Translations under genes and position numbers: made by a program | From: Corylus avellana | Taxonomy: Eukaryota; Streptophyta; Magnoliopsida; Fagales; Betulaceae | Length of the DNA stretch: 64,000 nucleotides | Assembly (NCBI RefSeq): GCF_901000735.1 | Contig: NC_081550.1 | Span: forward strand, 1,384,669 to 1,448,668 | Reading direction: 5' to 3' | In this document: positions 21,038 through 32,990 of the stretch, piece after piece | Numbering within the stretch: the first letter of the stretch is position 1 | How the letters are laid out: each line of letters starts with the position of its first letter | The notes under the pieces: model-generated | Databases searched by the model: none | Told to the model about the DNA's origin: nothing | The model's input: only the letters and a program-made list of their open reading frames with translations

Positions 21038-23818
21038 TTCTTTGAACCTTTCCTACATGGGGCTCCTAGGCACCATTTCTCCTCACATCGGTAACCTCTC
21101 TTTCCTAGTCGCACTTGATCCTTCTAACAACAGCTTCTCTGGTTCTCTGCCACATGAGGTCAGCCGCCTACATCGCTTGAGAATACTCTTGTTGCCAAGC
21201 AACCAATTGGAAGGTAGTATCCCTCCAACTTTGCATAATTGCCAGAGGCTTCAACAAATACATCTAGACAGTAACCATCTTATAGGTGCAATTCCATCGT
21301 CCCTCAGCAATATGTCATTGTTAGAGTACTTGAATTTGGGTTCCAACAGCCTCATTGGTCAATTTCCTCTTATCATCCTTAACATATCCTCTCTAACCAT
21401 AATTGCTCTTCAAAAAAATCAAATCTCAGGAACTCTTCCAATGGATCTCTGCAGCCATTTTCCTAATCTTCATGGGCCTTATCTTAATGGCAATAAATTC
21501 AGTGGTCGACTCCCTTCACAAATGAATTACTGTAAAGAGCTTGTAGTCTTATCCCTCTCATACAATAAATTAGATGGGAGTATTCCAGCAGGTTATGGGA
21601 GTTTAGAAAAACTTGAAAAGCTATATCTTGGAGGTAACAACTTAACTGGTAATATACCTCCTACAGTAACTTGTCAAGGTTAACTGTGTTTTGCATTGAG
21701 CATAACAACATTATAGGAAGCATTCCGAGTGATTTATGGCGCCTTTCAAATCTGGAATATTTGAATTTTGAATTCAATTATCTCACAGGGGCAATCCCCC
21801 AAAACCTTTTATAACATTTCCTCTCTACAACTAATCTCCTTGCTAAATAATTCCTTATCTGGAAATCTTCCATCAGCTATTGGGTTTTCTTGCCCTAATC
21901 TTAAAACTTTGGTTATTGGTCGAAACAGATTTAGTGGTCCTATCCCATCGTTTCTTTCAAATTGTTCCAAGCTCGTCCTAGTAGAGTTTAGTTCGAACAT
22001 TCTTTCTGGACCAATACCAAAAAGCCTTGGACACATAAAATACCTCTGAGTACTTAATATGCATCACAACCAGCTAACAGGAAAGCCTGGAAATCAAGAG
22101 CTTAATTTTCTTTCATCTCTATCTAATTGCAAATTTTTGGAATACCTGGCCTGGACTTATCCTACAATCCCTTGGATGTTACTCTTCCGGATTCTATTAG
22201 AAACTTTTCAACCACCCTTTTCTCCTTAATTGCTCTATTCCAAAGCAAAATAAAGTGTCATATTCCTATGAGTATAAGTTCCTTAAAAGGCTTGACCTTG
22301 CTTCATCCTGGCAATAACAATTTGATTGGAAACATACCATCCACAATTGGAGGATTGGAGGAGTTACAAAGATTATATCTTGATGGTAATAAAATGGAAG
22401 GATTCATTCCAGAAGAAATATGTTAGCTAAAGAACTTGGGTGAGTTAGATCTCTCAAATAACAAAATCTCTGAATCCATCCCAAATTGCATTTCAAACCT
22501 CAATCTTCTGCAAAGGCTATACCTGAGTTCTAATATACTGAAATCATCAATACCATTAAATTTATGGAGCCTTGAGAATCTATTATTTTTGAACCTATCA
22601 TCGAATTTCCTTGGTGGATATTTGTCTCCAAACATGAAAAAATTGAATGTTATTCAAGGCATGGATTTATCTCAGAACCAAATTACTGGTTATATTCCAA
22701 GCACCATTGGTGCTTGTGAAAGCCTAAATTATCTTAATTTGTCAAGAAACTCATTTCAAGAAAGCATTCCACAATCTTTTGGAGATTTGAAAGGATTGGA
22801 TATCTTAGATCTCTCTTACAACGATTTATCCAGTACAATTCCTAAGTCTCTTGAGGCACTTTCACATCTCAAGTACTTGAATGTGTCTTTCAACAAGCTA
22901 TTGGGAGAGATTCCATATAGTGGCCCTTTTGTAAACTTCACAGCTGAATCATTTTCAGGAAACAAAGCGCTTTGTGGGAATCCAATTTTTGGAGTACCAC
23001 CTTGTCCAAACCCAAGTTCCAAAGGATCCAAGGCGAAACAAATTCTGCTCAAATATTTTCTTCCTACCATTGCTTTAGTTATGATCAGTCTAGCATTGAT
23101 GTATATGCTGAGAAGACATCGAGAAAGTAAAATGCAGGTTCCAAGTGTACTTAATACATTGCATGTATTGGAGCATAGAATGATATCATATCAAGAGATT
23201 TGCCAAGGGACAAACAATTTTTGTGAAAGCAACTTGCTTGGAGCTGGAGGTTTTGGTTCTGTGTACAAAGAGGTGTTGTTTGACGGGACAAATGTTGCTA
23301 TTAAAGTTCTAAATTTGCAATCTTTGGGTGCTTCAAAAGTTTCGATGTAGAATGCAAGAATCCGACATAGGAATGTTGTTAAGGTCATAAGTACATGCTC
23401 TAACCTTGAGTTCAGAGCTTTAGTACTACAATACATGTCTAACGGTAGCCTTGAAAGATGGTTATACTCTTATAACTATTGCATGAATCTTCTTCAAAGA
23501 GTAAACATTCTGGTTGATGTTGCATCAGCGTTGGACTATCTTCACAATGGTCAATCAGAATCTGTTGTGCACTGTGATTTGAAGTCTAGTAATATCCTTC
23601 TAGATGAGGACATGGTTGCACACATAGGTGACTTTGGCATTGCAAAGATTTTGGAACAGTCATGCAAAGTGTTCTTTCTTCCATCATGGAATTAGGATTA
23701 AAGCGTTCTCAAGAGTTACCAGATGAAAGAGTTGATATCAAAGGTGTCCTTGTGAAGCTTCAAAAAATCAAACTTACACTTTTTGAAAACAGAATCAGGG
23801 GTGTCTAATATCTTTAAT
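21030..23818 (+). pseudogene. LRR receptor-like kinase relic (LRR-XII/FLS2-EFR-Xa21-like)
   Basis: Homologous to plant receptor kinases that sense microbial patterns at the plasma membrane. It shows many 24-residue leucine-rich repeats with the N-L-x-G-x-I-P consensus (21030-22930), one transmembrane segment (about 23040-23110), a kinase P-loop GAGGFGSVYK (about 23245), VAIK, and a non-RD catalytic loop HCDLKSSN (about 23572). It is broken many times: frameshifts near 21665, 21815, 22135 and 23340, stops at about 22047 and 22424, and no signal peptide or cap. After GDFGIAK the frame jumps to the C-terminal tail (about 23660-23818), so the activation segment and most of the C-lobe, roughly 450 bp, are missing. 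Intact domains elsewhere suggest fairly recent death. The subfamily call rests on the non-RD loop and LRR style. Confidence 0.9.
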
Positions 23819-24325
23819 CTAGGTTTTATATGGTTTGTCCTGTGTACTATAATTTATGTATGTATAGCTTTTCGTGTTTAAATAAATGGCTTGGGATTTT
23901 CTACCATCTTTCTCTTGATCCTTTTAATCATATTTTTTCTCCTTATACTTCTCACTGAGATCAATGTTGAAAATTATACCCAATACTCCAAACTACACTT
24001 AGTAGGGGAGTTGAATAGGTGTATGCAAAAATAATGCGGAACTAAAAATTAAGCAACCACACAAACATTCACCAAATATAATGAAAGAAATAAAGCAATG
24101 AGCACAAATAATTTGGTGACGAATTACTAATCTTTTGAGCATCTCAAAGAGAAAAACCACTCCAATAGACTTCAGTTGTTGTTGATTAACAATTGTTGTT
24201 TACAATAAAGACCCTAAGAGAGGAGCAATTGAAATCACAAAACCCAAACTTTCTCTCTTAGCACATGAAGAAAAAAATTATTTGTTCTCTAGAAATATTG
24301 AAGGGACTGCATAGATTCCATCTTT
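23819..24325. other. Unassigned spacer after the kinase relic
   Basis: AT-rich; 23980-24260 has the look of a dispersed repeat but no termini or coding motif could be assigned. Confidence 0.4.
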
Positions 24326-24721
24326 GATAAGACTTTTCCTCCAAATATTTTTGTTTTGGCGACTGGACCATTTGCTTCAATTGTGGTGCATGCACACCGT
24401 AGAAGTAATTATACCCTTTACATTTATTTATTAAGTTTATGTTATATATTACTCTACTTACTTAAGGTAATGTATTTTAAATGACTTTTTATATTACTTA
24501 TTTAAAACACGTAAATATGAAAATAAGTGTAAAGATTACAAATTAATTAACTCTTTCAAAAATATTGCAAATCCTATATCTTATTTTTTTCAAGCGTTGA
24601 ATCTATTTTGACAAACTTTTATGAAAAGAATTTTGCATTGTTAACTTTCCTCAAGAAGTAGTCATGAATTAATGTTGATATATGTATGAACTATCAATTA
24701 TCTGACCTTGTCGAATCAAGA
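24326..24721 (+). pseudogene. BGLU locus reduced to flanks (deletion scar)
   Basis: Positions 24326-24645 resemble the BGLU upstream region (compare 10730-10800 and 11396-11530 for BGLU2, or 39800-40780 for BGLU3). At about 24646 this joins directly to the last codons and stop of a glucosidase (TTCCTCAAGAAGTAG, 24647-24661), then to the BGLU 3' UTR up to about 24721. Everything in between, about 2 kb of flank plus nearly all of the gene, is gone. Confidence 0.75.
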
Positions 24722-25582
24722 ATTGTTTAAAAGGGCTGAACTCAGTCGATTCCCCCAATGGTGCCGCGATGGTAAAATCTTCAAGAATGAAAGAATTTTA
24801 TTTTGTTGCCGTCGACTCTGTTCCTTCAATGGTGATAGGAAGAACGAAACAAGTTTCAAAAGAAAAGGCCAACCAGCAAGTTGTGGATGACAAACAATAC
24901 CTCATAAAGCGCTTTATATCCATATCCAAGTAATCCCAATTGATCTTATGAGCTCCAGCCACTACAGTATGAGGACGCATGGCATTTGTTCTTGAAAACT
25001 GAACTCTGGATTCTTCAACCCTTGCTTAAACCCACACTGAAACCGAAATAGCCAAACACCCAACTCTTCTCCAAATCCAGTTTCCCCCGAACACAACCCA
25101 ATCAAAATCCCATCATGCAATCCAAGCTACAATATCCCCAGCTTCACGGTGGAAAACTGAAACAGAGGAACCCACAACTTCAACAGACATTAATTCCATC
25201 TGGCCATCAAAATCGAAACAACTCACAAGAGCAAATCCAACCCAGAAATTTCAATCAATTAATCAACCAAAACTGTAAGAGAACACCCAATCAACCCAAA
25301 AACCACCGAAACAGAGGAAAGAAATCAAGCTCCAAAACCCTCTCTAATTCGGCCAAGAATAGCAGATCAAAACACCCAAAAAATCTAAGAAAGAAGAAAC
25401 TTCATTTTGAGGATTAAGGGCGGTTTCAAGATTGAAAATATAGATGGACTCCAAACAAGCATCCACCAATAATAAAGAAAGCGATAAATCAGTCTAACAC
25501 ATATATTTTTTTTATGATGACGCGGAAATGTTTTGAAGAAATCTTTAAAAGTAAAACCATGGTAAAAAATCAATCGAAGAAT
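24722..25582. other. Unassigned region
   Basis: No recognisable gene. A 100-codon open frame at 25115-25417 is rich in Gln, Asn, Lys and Ser with no domain and reads like low-complexity AC-rich DNA; I do not call it a gene. Confidence 0.4.
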
Positions 25583-25597
25583 TAGTGGCGGAGCCAG
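25583..25597. mobile_element. Isolated hAT-type terminus
   Basis: TAGTGGCGGAGCCAG matches the left terminal repeat of the complete hAT-like element at 55476-56341. No partner end (CCGCCACT) was found nearby, so it is a truncated copy or its other end has decayed. Confidence 0.5.
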
Positions 25598-26364
25598 AAT
25601 TTTAGTTTAAGCTACCCAATTTTCCTTTTGCGTTTTTTTTTTTTTTCTCTTTTATTGTTGTTTTTTTTTTAAAAAAAAAAAAATCTAATTTTTTTTCTAA
25701 GCAAATAAGGATAGGATATAAAAAATCAAAAAACCGAAAAAGGCTTGGACTCTCCAACAACAAACCCAAAGCATCAATACAATGCAAAAAACACAAACAA
25801 ATATGAAATGGGCCAAAAAATGGCTTGGTCCTCTAGATCTTGATCAACACACCAAGAAATGTCACCCACGAAGTGGTGTTTGAAACAAGCCAAAGATTTG
25901 ACTAGCTTTCAAACAACAACACCTTCTCGAAAGGAGGCTGTTGAAAGAAAGGCACTGAATTCCCATCTGGATCTGTTGTACGGGAGTAACGATCTCCGGT
26001 TGATGAAGCAATCTTCATAAAAAGATCAAACTATAGTAGCTCATGGAAATAAAAACCCACAAAAAAACAACAAAACACAACAAACATAAATACAAGACAG
26101 AAAACAAAGCAAAATACAACTAAAAAAAAAAAAGAAGCAAAAAACCTTCAGCATCATCGGCAATGGAGGAGCGAGATTCTAGGCCGGCGAGTGTAAGCCA
26201 CTCACAGGCACGTGACGTACACACGCCGGTGATGAAGACCGGAGGGCCAAAATCAAAGGAGCAAAATACCACAAAACACTGGCAAAGGCGGAGGTAGCGA
26301 GCGAAGGATAGAGCAGAGGAGCAACGCATGGAGGACAGTTGTCCACGCTCCAGTGTGTGTGGAC
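25598..26364. other. Left part of a GC-richer unit split by a solo LTR
   Basis: This stretch and 28708-29230 were one sequence before the LTR inserted. It is less AT-rich than its surroundings and has open frames on minus without a recognised domain. It may be an unidentified non-autonomous retroelement; poly-A/T tracts lie near 25640-25685. Confidence 0.4.
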
Positions 26365-28707
26365 TGATAAGTGCCAAATATTGCATATTTGGACCCCTTT
26401 ATTTACATTAGTTAATCCTTTAGCTGTGTCGTTATTTAATGTTTTGTGTTTTTAGTATTTTGTAGATCATTGAAGAAAAACTACAGTTTTAAAAGGAAAA
26501 ATGCAAAGTTTGGAAAAAAGCATACTTTAAGAAGACCTAGATGATGTGGTTAAGTTTAACCAAATCCGAAAAAATGTTAAATATGATTAAAGATCCGATT
26601 GGATTAAAGTTTAGATTGGAAAAAATTTTGAATTGGATTCAAATTCAGATTCTGCACACATCTCAATATTTTGACCATAACTTTCCGATCAGATATCGGA
26701 TTGAAGTGATTCAAGTGGCATTGGAAATCTAACTCAAAATAATATAATTCATTGTGAAATTGGATTTTCCTAATTCGAATAGTTACTATATCAAAATCGC
26801 CTCGCAATAAAAGAACACAAATCCGAACGAATCATATTCCAATTTCAGACTTCTATTTTGATTGGGAGATAGACCTCCGAATTATCTAGGTTTAATAAGT
26901 TTTCTAGGACTTTTCTAAGCCTATAAATAGACTTCTTTGCATTCAAGAAAATATAGAATTCCAGAGAGCAAAATTCTACCGTTTTTCTCTTTTTAGTTTA
27001 GGTTTTCTTTAGATTTAGGTTTTATTTTTATGTTGAGCTAAATTTCCAACTAAGGTTGGGGATGAAACATCACCGATAAAGAACATCAATCCTTTCATGT
27101 AAGTCTTTATTTATCTGATTTTATTGGGTTTAATATTTCAATTGTTTTACTTCTTTTCAATGTGTGGAGTGGTTCTTGGATATCTTTTGTGATTTAATGA
27201 TACACTTGATAATTTAAGATAATTTCACATAATTGATTGCTTGATTTTATTTGCCTAAATAGTTGGATATCCCTTGTGATTTGTTCTACGGATACATTTG
27301 GTGTTTCAATTAAGATTGGATGTCTTTTGTGATTTACGGATACATCTAATGATTTAATTGATATTGGATTCCTCTTGTGATTTGTGCAATGAATGAATAT
27401 TGTTAGTTTAGGTTTTGGCACATTCGGTTTGCATGTAAATTGTTGAAAATGTGCATCTCAACATGTCCAGAAAGCAGGAGTCTAGAAAGCCCTATCCAAA
27501 CCGCCAGAAGTCAGGTCCGGACCCAATTTACAGAATATACATTTTGAAGGGCCTGTCCGGACCGTCAAAAGCTGGGTCCGGACACTACATCCAGCAACTG
27601 TGTTTTAAAAGGGGAGGTCCGGACCATCAGAAGTTGGGTCCGGACCCCATTTCTAGCAACTATGTTTTGAATGGGAGGTCTGGACCGTCAGAAGCTGGGT
27701 CCGGACCCAATTTCCAGCACGCCTATTGTTCAAGGCATGTCCGGACACATGACTTGGGTGTCCAGACATCACGTGGTTACGCTTATGTAACCCTAGCCAT
27801 GTCTGGACACCCAATTATCCCTGTCCGGACATGACTGCTGAATTATTGTTTTATTCTCTATTTAAACAAAATGTTTTACCTAAGATAGATACGTATTTTG
27901 GAGAGAAAAATTAGAGAGCTTAGAGAGAGATATTGCTCTAGTTTATTTTGAGAAAAGAAAATACGTGAAGCCAATCGGAGTTCTGGTGAAAGGAAATCTT
28001 TTAGAAGAATTGTGCCAGACGTTCTGGAAATGGCTACTGAGGTAGAAGTCAAGTGGGTCGCTTGTCGTGTGCAAGGAAGAGTCAAAGGTTTTGTAATTCT
28101 TCTTGTATTCCTTATTCTTCTTATAGTGGATTGATTTCTTGGGTTTGGCTGCCCCAGAGAGGTTTTACATTTAGAGAGTTCTCTAAATGGTTTCCTTTTC
28201 GTAACCAAATATCTGTGTTCATGAATGTTTAGTTCATATTTGTATTTGGTTGATTTTTAACTGTTAGGTTAGATCTCATTCTGCATAATTTTTGTGAAAC
28301 ACCTAGGCATTTGAATAGGTGTCATTTGGAGTCGTTTTTAGAATTTTCAAATACATATGATGGTTTTGATTAATTGTTTGAAGCATAGTAAAACATATCT
28401 AAGATTTTAATTGTGAAAACTTCAGATTAATATTGATAAACATGAAAGTATGTTGTTATAATTCGGTGAGTGTGAATTCCCAAACCTTAGTATTTTATCT
28501 CTTAGTTTATTTTAATTAGTTTATGTTTATCTTTTAATTTTTAAAATCAAAATTCAAAACCCTTTTGGAACTAGGTTAGGGTTTAATTAGTTTAGATTTA
28601 AATTGCTCTTTCAAGAATACAATTCTCTGTGGGATCGACCTCGCACTTGCAATCCATTAAACTACAATCGATTCATGCACTTGCGAGTTAAATAAATTTG
28701 CACAACA
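26365..28707. mobile_element. Large solo LTR (Gypsy-type), 2343 bp
   Basis: Starts TGATAAGTGCC, ends TTGCACAACA, with an exact 5-bp target duplication TGGAC (26360-26364 and 28708-28712). No second LTR, polyprotein or primer-binding site is inside, so a solo LTR from recombination is the simplest reading. The 3' portion has a motif typical of plant Gypsy LTR ends (CTGTGGGATCGACC near 28629). It carries short tandem motifs at about 27177-27395 and TCCGGA-rich repeats at 27510-27830. Part of the same LTR family recurs at 61036-61936. Confidence 0.85.
27510..27830. repeat. ~60-bp minisatellite with TCCGGA palindromes
   Basis: Four to five imperfect units of about 60 bp, each with paired TCCGGA-containing blocks (GTCCGGACC and GGGTCCGGACC) around a CAGAAG core. 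Eight exact TCCGGA cores can be counted. A diverged form is present at 61130-61420. Confidence 0.85.
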
Positions 28708-29605
28708 TGGACCACGCGTCCGCAAGTGAGATCCACTCTTGGGCGCTTATGGCTCACGCTCCGCGAGTGTTGGCCGGACGGAGTAGATGGTTGCGTCGGG
28801 AAGCGTAAAGGTCGTAGCACATGGTGGTGAGGCACGTGTGATGGAGGAGCGGCCTGGTGTTGACAGATCGGGTTTTGAAAAAACCAAATCGAGAAACACC
28901 AGTTTGGGGACTACGAAGGTTGATGGATGGCAGATGAAGGCTGGGCTCACCCAATTTGTGGTGGAGATGGGACTTTGCTGCACGGTGATGGCGGAGGAGC
29001 GATGGGAGCTGCTGTAAAGGGGAAGAAACGACTGGAAACAAATGAGAGAACGGAGGAAAACAAGAGAAAATGAGAAGAAAATGAAGGAGAACAAGGGTTG
29101 AAGGGAAGAGGGAGGGAAAAAAACTTCATCCCTCCTCGCTCAGGCAGCTGCACAAGGCGGAGGAAAAACCTCACAAGGAGGTGGAAAGCTTCTCTCTCTA
29201 CAAAAAGAGAGGAGTCTAATTTTTATTTTTGTTAATGAGGCATATGGCCATGTGTCGGCTTTTGAAGGGCACTGATGTATAGTTTCGTCAATTTTATGAA
29301 AGGAAGTATTATCTTCATTTTTAGCAATAAGAGACGTACCATCTATAATACGAAATGAAATCGATGTGGGCAAAAATAAAGTTATTAAACCACAAATATT
29401 AAAAAAGTGTTTAACCCTTGATTGTTCATCAATGGGAAACACTTTGGGACTGATTTTTTTTTTTTTTTTTTTTCTCTCTATCGTACATTGAATTTTTGAT
29501 AGAATCTTGATTTTAAGAAGAGTTATGACTTTATTGTTTTTTTGTTTTTAGGATCTCGCTACACCACCCTGTAGTAGAAACTCATTCATGAGAACCTTGC
29601 TTGCC
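28708..29605. other. Right part of the GC-richer unit, then spacer
   Basis: Continuation of 25598-26364 across the LTR insertion. Overlapping minus-strand open frames at 28747-29174 (Ser/Pro-rich) have no recognised domain. A long T-tract lies at 29453-29473. Confidence 0.4.
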
Positions 29606-29620
29606 GATGCTTGCCATATC

Positions 29621-30311
29621 TTTTTTTTGGATGAATAAAATTTTCATTCAAAACACAAACAAAACACCTAAACACACCAACAAGAAAGTTAGAACTCAGT
29701 TCTTTACATTAAAACAAGAAACACCCCACCCCAATCAAACAATTACAAATGGTCTCCTACAAAAAAAAAATAAATAAATAAAAAAATCACAAGCTAAAAA
29801 AAAAATACCGCCACCCATCAAAGAAAAAAAAGAGCTTCATTACTCATTTTGAACCAAGATACTCAAAGGAATGCTCCAATTCTCACAAATCTTGACATTT
29901 TCAACAGTATGCTTAAACTTTCCTTTGCTCTTCCCCATGATTCTTATACTAATCTCCCAACAAATAAGCTGTAATATTTGCTCCTCAGAATTCACCCTCT
30001 TGCAAAATTTAATACTATTCTGGTGCTTCCATATGTGATATACAGTTGCTCCAATAGCCAATTTACACACAGTGCATTGCAAACTTTTTTCCTTCCATGC
30101 CTTCATGCCTTCCCTCACCACCTCATCCCAATCCAGCCAAATAGGACTAACCAAACTTTTAAGCATCACTTCTCTCCATAACCTCTTACTCCAATCACAC
30201 TAAAAAAATAAATGCTCCCTACTTTCAATAGTATGGTGACAAGATAAGCACTTCATATCCCCTGCCATACCCCAACTTAGCAATCTATCTCCCGCATACT
30301 TTCAATAGTAT
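29621..30311 (-). mobile_element. 5'-truncated LINE fragment on minus
   Basis: On minus, a 109-residue frame (29840-30169) with the aromatic-rich AxVYHIWKHQN motif of the LINE C-terminal region, preceded by a CLSCHHTIE zinc-binding motif near 30255 that is broken by a stop. The element's 3' A-tail is the T-run at 29621-29628. A 15-bp target duplication GATGCTTGCCATATC flanks it exactly (29606-29620 and 30312-30326). The 5' end carries a repeated ACTTTCAATAGTATG word (about 30226 and 30299). Confidence 0.88.
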
Positions 30312-30429
30312 GATGCTTGCCATATCAAACTTGCTTTCCTTACCAACGATAGACCTATAAAAAGGTATCACACCCGAGGTGTGCATTCTCTTCCTTTCTC
30401 ATTCTCTTGCTTCCTATCCTCTCCAAAAT

Positions 30430-31319
30430 CATCCTTCTAATTTAGGTATTGGAGTGCCCTCAGCTGGCATTCGCATCAAGTCACTCGAGTTTGTTTTTGT
30501 GTTTGCAGGTATTCATGCCCAGTTTACCGAGGTGCGGTCAACTGTATCAACACCGGGTTTGGAATTTGAATAACCAGGTCCATCAAATCTAACTCAGAAG
30601 AAAAAAGATTATGGATTCCGTCTTGAGAATAAATATTCCCAATAGATTCAATGTAATTGCCCAACATGCTGAGATTCAATCAACAATGATTTTACTCACT
30701 TGCCAATTAAAGTAATCAACACATTCCTTTTAGTCCACTAATCTCTCAGAATTAGGAGCACTACTATTAGGGGACGTGAGAAAATATTTAATGACAATAT
30801 TTTTAATATTTTTCTCACAATGGTTCACCATGTCATCATTAAAACAAACCATCTTGATCAACATATTCTAGTATTATTAGATAAAATATTTACCAATTAT
30901 ATCACTAACTGAGAACATTTATCTTATAGTTGTAATTAGCCTATGATTTTATGTTTTATGTGCACCAATCTCATTGTATGCATTTAAATTGTATTAAATA
31001 TAACCATAGATCTATATATATTCATCAAATGAATAACATTATGCCCAAAACAAATCTCAAATAGTAAAACAACGTTTATTAAAATTAAGAAATGTCAACA
31101 AATTAGATTTTTAGAGGGCATTATTCCAAACAACAAGTGACAAGCAAGGTGTTGGATTATGATAGATCTTAGTTTTGAACCTTTCCTAGACACACACGAC
31201 AATGATCACCATTGTGATTCAAGCATTTGAATATTTTTAAGGTATGTAAGCATATGTTCAATTTTTTTTTTCCTCATTGGGCACCACCGAGTTTGAAACT
31301 ATAAAAACACATTTCAAAT
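30430..31319. repeat. BGLU-3'/LOX-3' intergenic segment, copy 2
   Basis: Homologous to 19383-20005 and 63086-63644, with about 270 extra bases around 30735-31005. No BGLU coding sequence remains to its left; the LINE lies just upstream. Confidence 0.8.
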
Positions 31320-32065
31320 TCAAATGGAGATGCTATATGGAATTCCTTTTCCGGTCACCTCCGGCTGCGAAAATGGCTTTAAAAGCTCATACGGCACAAT
31401 CCCAGCTCCTACTCTATTCTTGAAATCATTGCTTCCATTCCTTTCATCGATAATGCGTTCAAGCTCTTTCAATCTCCCATTAAACCGTTCAAAAGCCATC
31501 TTTATGGCCGGATCTTCAGCCCATGAGGGCTCCATCTTCTCTCCAAGGTACTCCTCGTCCGGTGAATGATTAGACAATATGTCCAAAACAGCCATTATTC
31601 TTGTTGCTTGAAGTTGTGAAGGGAAACATTTCAAGAGTGCAAGTGCAGGTTTTTTCATGAACTTTTTCCATTCTTCTTCAGTAGGGTCTTCTGTGGGCAT
31701 GCTGGTTCTGGCAATGGTAGGCCGGTTAGGAAAATAACCCGCGTAAGCGTATTGTTCGAAGTTCATGGCTGCATGGTGACCAAAAGTGACCCATACGATT
31801 GTTGTGATGATGCCAATTAGGTCTTTGGGGGTTTTGAGGACTGGCCACTAGGGTTCATCCTTCTTGTCGGCATGGCCGACCGTTCGAATTTCTGTCCACC
31901 ATGCTTGGAGCTCTTGATCAAACTCTACAAGGCAAGGGTTTGGGTAGTAGTGCTTAACATAATCAGTGACCCGTAATTCGATGGTATCCCATCATTGCAA
32001 AGGGGTAGTCTTTAATTGTTAGCTTTAGTCCATGAGGAACAGTTGGATCCTCAACAACCATTCCC
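31320..32065 (-). pseudogene. Lipoxygenase last-exon relic
   Basis: Complete counterpart of lipoxygenase exon 9: acceptor AG and GGGAATGG start at 32065, C-terminal SISI and TGA at 31320-31322. It is 746 nt against 760 in the good gene, with a deletion around 31985-32000 that shifts frame, and the EPWWP motif has become EP-stop-WP (TAG, 31848-31850). The iron-site segment HAA(M)NF is kept but the following Gly is Glu. It belongs to a different subtype from the gene at 32991 and matches the ends at 20006 and 63645. No exons 1-8 of this copy are nearby. Confidence 0.9.
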
Positions 32066-32990
32066 CTACACAATTGCAAAAACAATTGAATGGTAGTTAG
32101 TTTGGACACAATGATAAGCCATAGTACTATTAATAAAGTAATTAAATTTACTAATATTTGTAGATTATTTGATCTTGAGACAAACCAATTTATCATCAGG
32201 ATTTCTTTGTAGGTGAGTTTTCAGATCAAATATCAGTTCTATTTATCATTTAGCTGAGTCACTCTAAAAATCACAACTCTCGATGATTCTATGAAATTAT
32301 TGAGAGGTATAAAGGAACCAAAACCTCCAATCAAATCATACATAACTTCACATGATCATGACAAGGAAAATTTGTGAACCACACAGCTTCAGTTTGACTT
32401 ATCCTATTGTTGAAAGATATGTCCGAGTAAAGGACTTTATCACGTGGACTTGAGCAGTACAACCGCACGAGTCCATTTTCGGCCACCATAACAAAGTTCT
32501 GCACTACATTTAGAAGGACAAAGCTAGCTTGCTATTTTTGATTAGTTGATATAACAAAGGAAATTGACACTTCTCATCAAATATATCTATATATAGTGTA
32601 CCAACTATATGGAATTGGAAATGTTTGCGAAGAGTTTGAATTCCTTGTAGTGTTAATAATATGACTTTTGCGTATGTGGATTCATTAGAAGAAAATTAAA
32701 GAGGCTTGAATTTTATGCAACAGAAATTTCAAAAAGTATTTCTGTCACTTGTGATCTCTTCTTTTTCATGATCAACGACCATGGCAATCGCTGTTTGCTG
32801 TCCTATTAATTAATTAATGGTTTTTGTAAGTTTTCGTTGTTGCTAAAATCTTTTCGGATTCAATTCTTGCTATTGAAAAGAAAAAAGATCATCTGGCTCA
32901 TCCCATTGAAGTTTCTAGCAATATTCCTTGTTCTTATTTATCCTAATTTGCCATATGATCATCTACCTTCTTGAAATACACATTTCAACT
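32066..32990. other. Spacer between two lipoxygenase 3' ends
   Basis: No gene recognised. It holds a remnant of intron and flank of the lost lipoxygenase copy and the 3' flank of the gene ending at 32991. Confidence 0.5.

Noticed and set aside
25115..25417. 100-residue open frame rich in Gln/Asn/Lys
   Set aside because: No domain, low complexity, no promoter or splice context; reads as chance translation of AC-rich sequence.
27451..27834. 127-residue open frame over the TCCGGA repeats
   Set aside because: It is a translation of the minisatellite in an LTR; the frame stays open because the unit is short and GC-rich.
28747..29094. 115-residue minus-strand open frame, Ser/Pro-rich
   Set aside because: Two frames overlap on the same DNA and neither has a recognised motif; the sequence was once continuous with 25598-26364 and looks like an unidentified repeat.
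31324..31569. Plus-strand open frames over lipoxygenase ends (also 20010 and 63649)
   Set aside because: Antisense shadows of the conserved last exon; the minus strand carries the family motifs.
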